DNA of 64,000 nt from Eubacterium sp. (lineage in GTDB: Bacteria; Bacillota; Clostridia; Acetivibrionales; DSM-1351). Shown here in pieces: positions 63,330-64,000 of the stretch. The translations under genes and the position numbers were made by a program. The notes below the pieces were generated by a model. That model did not search any database. It was not told the DNA's origin and was given only the letters and a program-made list of their open reading frames with translations. Each line of letters starts with the position of its first letter. The stretch's first letter is position 1. The stretch lies in NCBI GenBank assembly GCA_029266335.1, contig JAQSXC010000006.1, positions 1 through 64,000 on the forward strand, in the 5' to 3' direction.

Positions 63330-64000
63330 TCAGGCTTTGACACCACCTAAAGTCAAGCCTTTAATAAAATATTTCTGCACAAACGGATAGACAAACAGTA
63401 TTGGAAGAGTTGCCACTATTGTCATAGCCATTCTTAAGGATTCAGGAGACACTCTCTTTTGTGAAACCATATCGGAGGATCCGTATATATCCTGTTGGCC
63501 TGAAGACTGGGCACTGAGTAAAATCTTCTGAAGCTCAAACTGAAGCGTACTCAGCCACTTTTTCGTCCCGGCGTACAAGTACGTGTCAAACCAGGAGTTC
63601 CACTGTCCAACTGCAATAAAAAGCGAAAGAGTAGCAACAACCGGCAGACAAAGCGGGAATATGATTCTGATGAAAATCACCAGGTCATTTGCTCCATCAA
63701 GCTTTGCCGACTCCTGAAGCTCAAAGGGCAGTGCATCAATGAAGGATCTCAGCACAATTACATTAAATACGCTTATTAATCCCGGTAATATGTATACAAA
63801 GAAGTTTCCTGTCAAATGAATATTTCTCATTAACATATATTCAGGTATCAAGCCACCACTGACATACATTGTAATTATAAAAGCAACTGTTACAAATTTC
63901 TTTGCAAAAAAATCTTCTCTGCTGATTACAAAAGCAACCATGCCCGTGCTGATGATTCCCGTAATTGTTCCTACTACTGTTCTCAATACCGACATTAAAG
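63330..64000 (-). CDS. Carbohydrate ABC transporter permease (LplC/YtcP/MalG type), 5' end outside window
   Basis: A membrane subunit that continues past position 64000; the Met at 63995 is probably internal. Visible are several hydrophobic segments and the EAA cytoplasmic loop (ELQESAKLDGANDLVIFIRI, then FPLCLPV), which docks on the ATPase. The C-terminus reads PFVQKYFIKGLTLGGVKA, typical of LplC-type permeases. A small hairpin (ATGGG/CCCAT, 63290-63304) lies between it and the binding-protein gene and may set their expression ratio. Confidence 0.92.
   Translation of the reverse strand, partial: LMSVLRTVVGTITGIISTGMVAFVISREDFFAKKFVTVAFIITMYVSGGLIPEYMLMRNIHLTGNFFVYILPGLISVFNVIVLRSFIDALPFELQESAKLDGANDLVIFIRIIFPLCLPVVATLSLFIAVGQWNSWFDTYLYAGTKKWLSTLQFELQKILLSAQSSGQQDIYGSSDMVSQKRVSPESLRMAMTIVATLPILFVYPFVQKYFIKGLTLGGVKA

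Noticed and set aside
1-64000. tRNA or rRNA genes
   Set aside because: No cloverleaf with a T-arm GGTTCGAATCC-type sequence and no rRNA sequence was recognised by eye; a covariance scan would be decisive.

Overview
The window is AT-rich chromosomal DNA from a Gram-positive anaerobe of the class Clostridia. The evidence is low-GC Firmicute gene order (S10-spc-alpha ribosomal cluster with secY, adk, map, a KOW protein, infA, rpmJ, then rpsM, rpsK, rpsD, rpoA, rplQ, ecfA, truA, rplM, rpsI), strong AGGAGG ribosome binding sites, sigma-A promoters, a T-box leader, a zinc-binding adenylate kinase and a group 1 ECF transporter. The proteins resemble mesophilic cellulolytic clostridia (Ruminiclostridium-like); that genus assignment is my inference, not something the sequence proves.

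Layout. 1-10 kb, all on the minus strand: uvrC (cut by the window edge), an HPr-like protein without the phosphorylatable His, an ECF sigma / anti-sigma / membrane protein operon, a LonB-like protease, and an amidohydrolase-tsaE-tsaB-rimI run. 10-20 kb is mixed: a decayed DtxR-type regulator, a small Cys protein, a Hyi-like isomerase, a MerR-controlled ABC exporter operon, metG behind a Met T-box, an Lrp regulator, a metallo-hydrolase, a glycine-zipper membrane protein, then rpsI-rplM. 20.5-31.8 kb is accessory: a permease-ATPase-response regulator-kinase operon, a FucI-like isomerase with its LacI regulator and a candidate operator, an IS110 remnant, a frameshifted phage-type gene and several small orphan genes.

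31.9-43 kb carries truA, ecfT, ecfA2 and ecfA1, but ecfA1 is separated from ecfA2 by a 7.5-kb block. That block holds a five-gene operon resembling dltABCD/alginate-acetylation systems: adenylating ligase, GNAT, carrier protein, MBOAT acyltransferase, and a protein fusing an SGNH/DltD-like domain to a NodB polysaccharide deacetylase. It looks like a complete pathway for activating a small (probably amino) acid, moving it across the membrane and attaching it to a surface polymer. This is the best candidate for an undescribed system here.

43-60.7 kb is the ribosomal protein/rpoA/secY supercluster, transcribed leftward. It is ordinary in gene content, but several spacers are unusually long and contain hairpins, direct repeats or small repeated elements; L22 has an N-terminal extension and L17 an internal insertion. 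60.7-64 kb holds a possible rpsJ leader hairpin, a striking array of about 13 degenerate 17-nt repeats, and the end of a carbohydrate ABC transporter operon (permease and solute-binding lipoprotein) that runs off the window.
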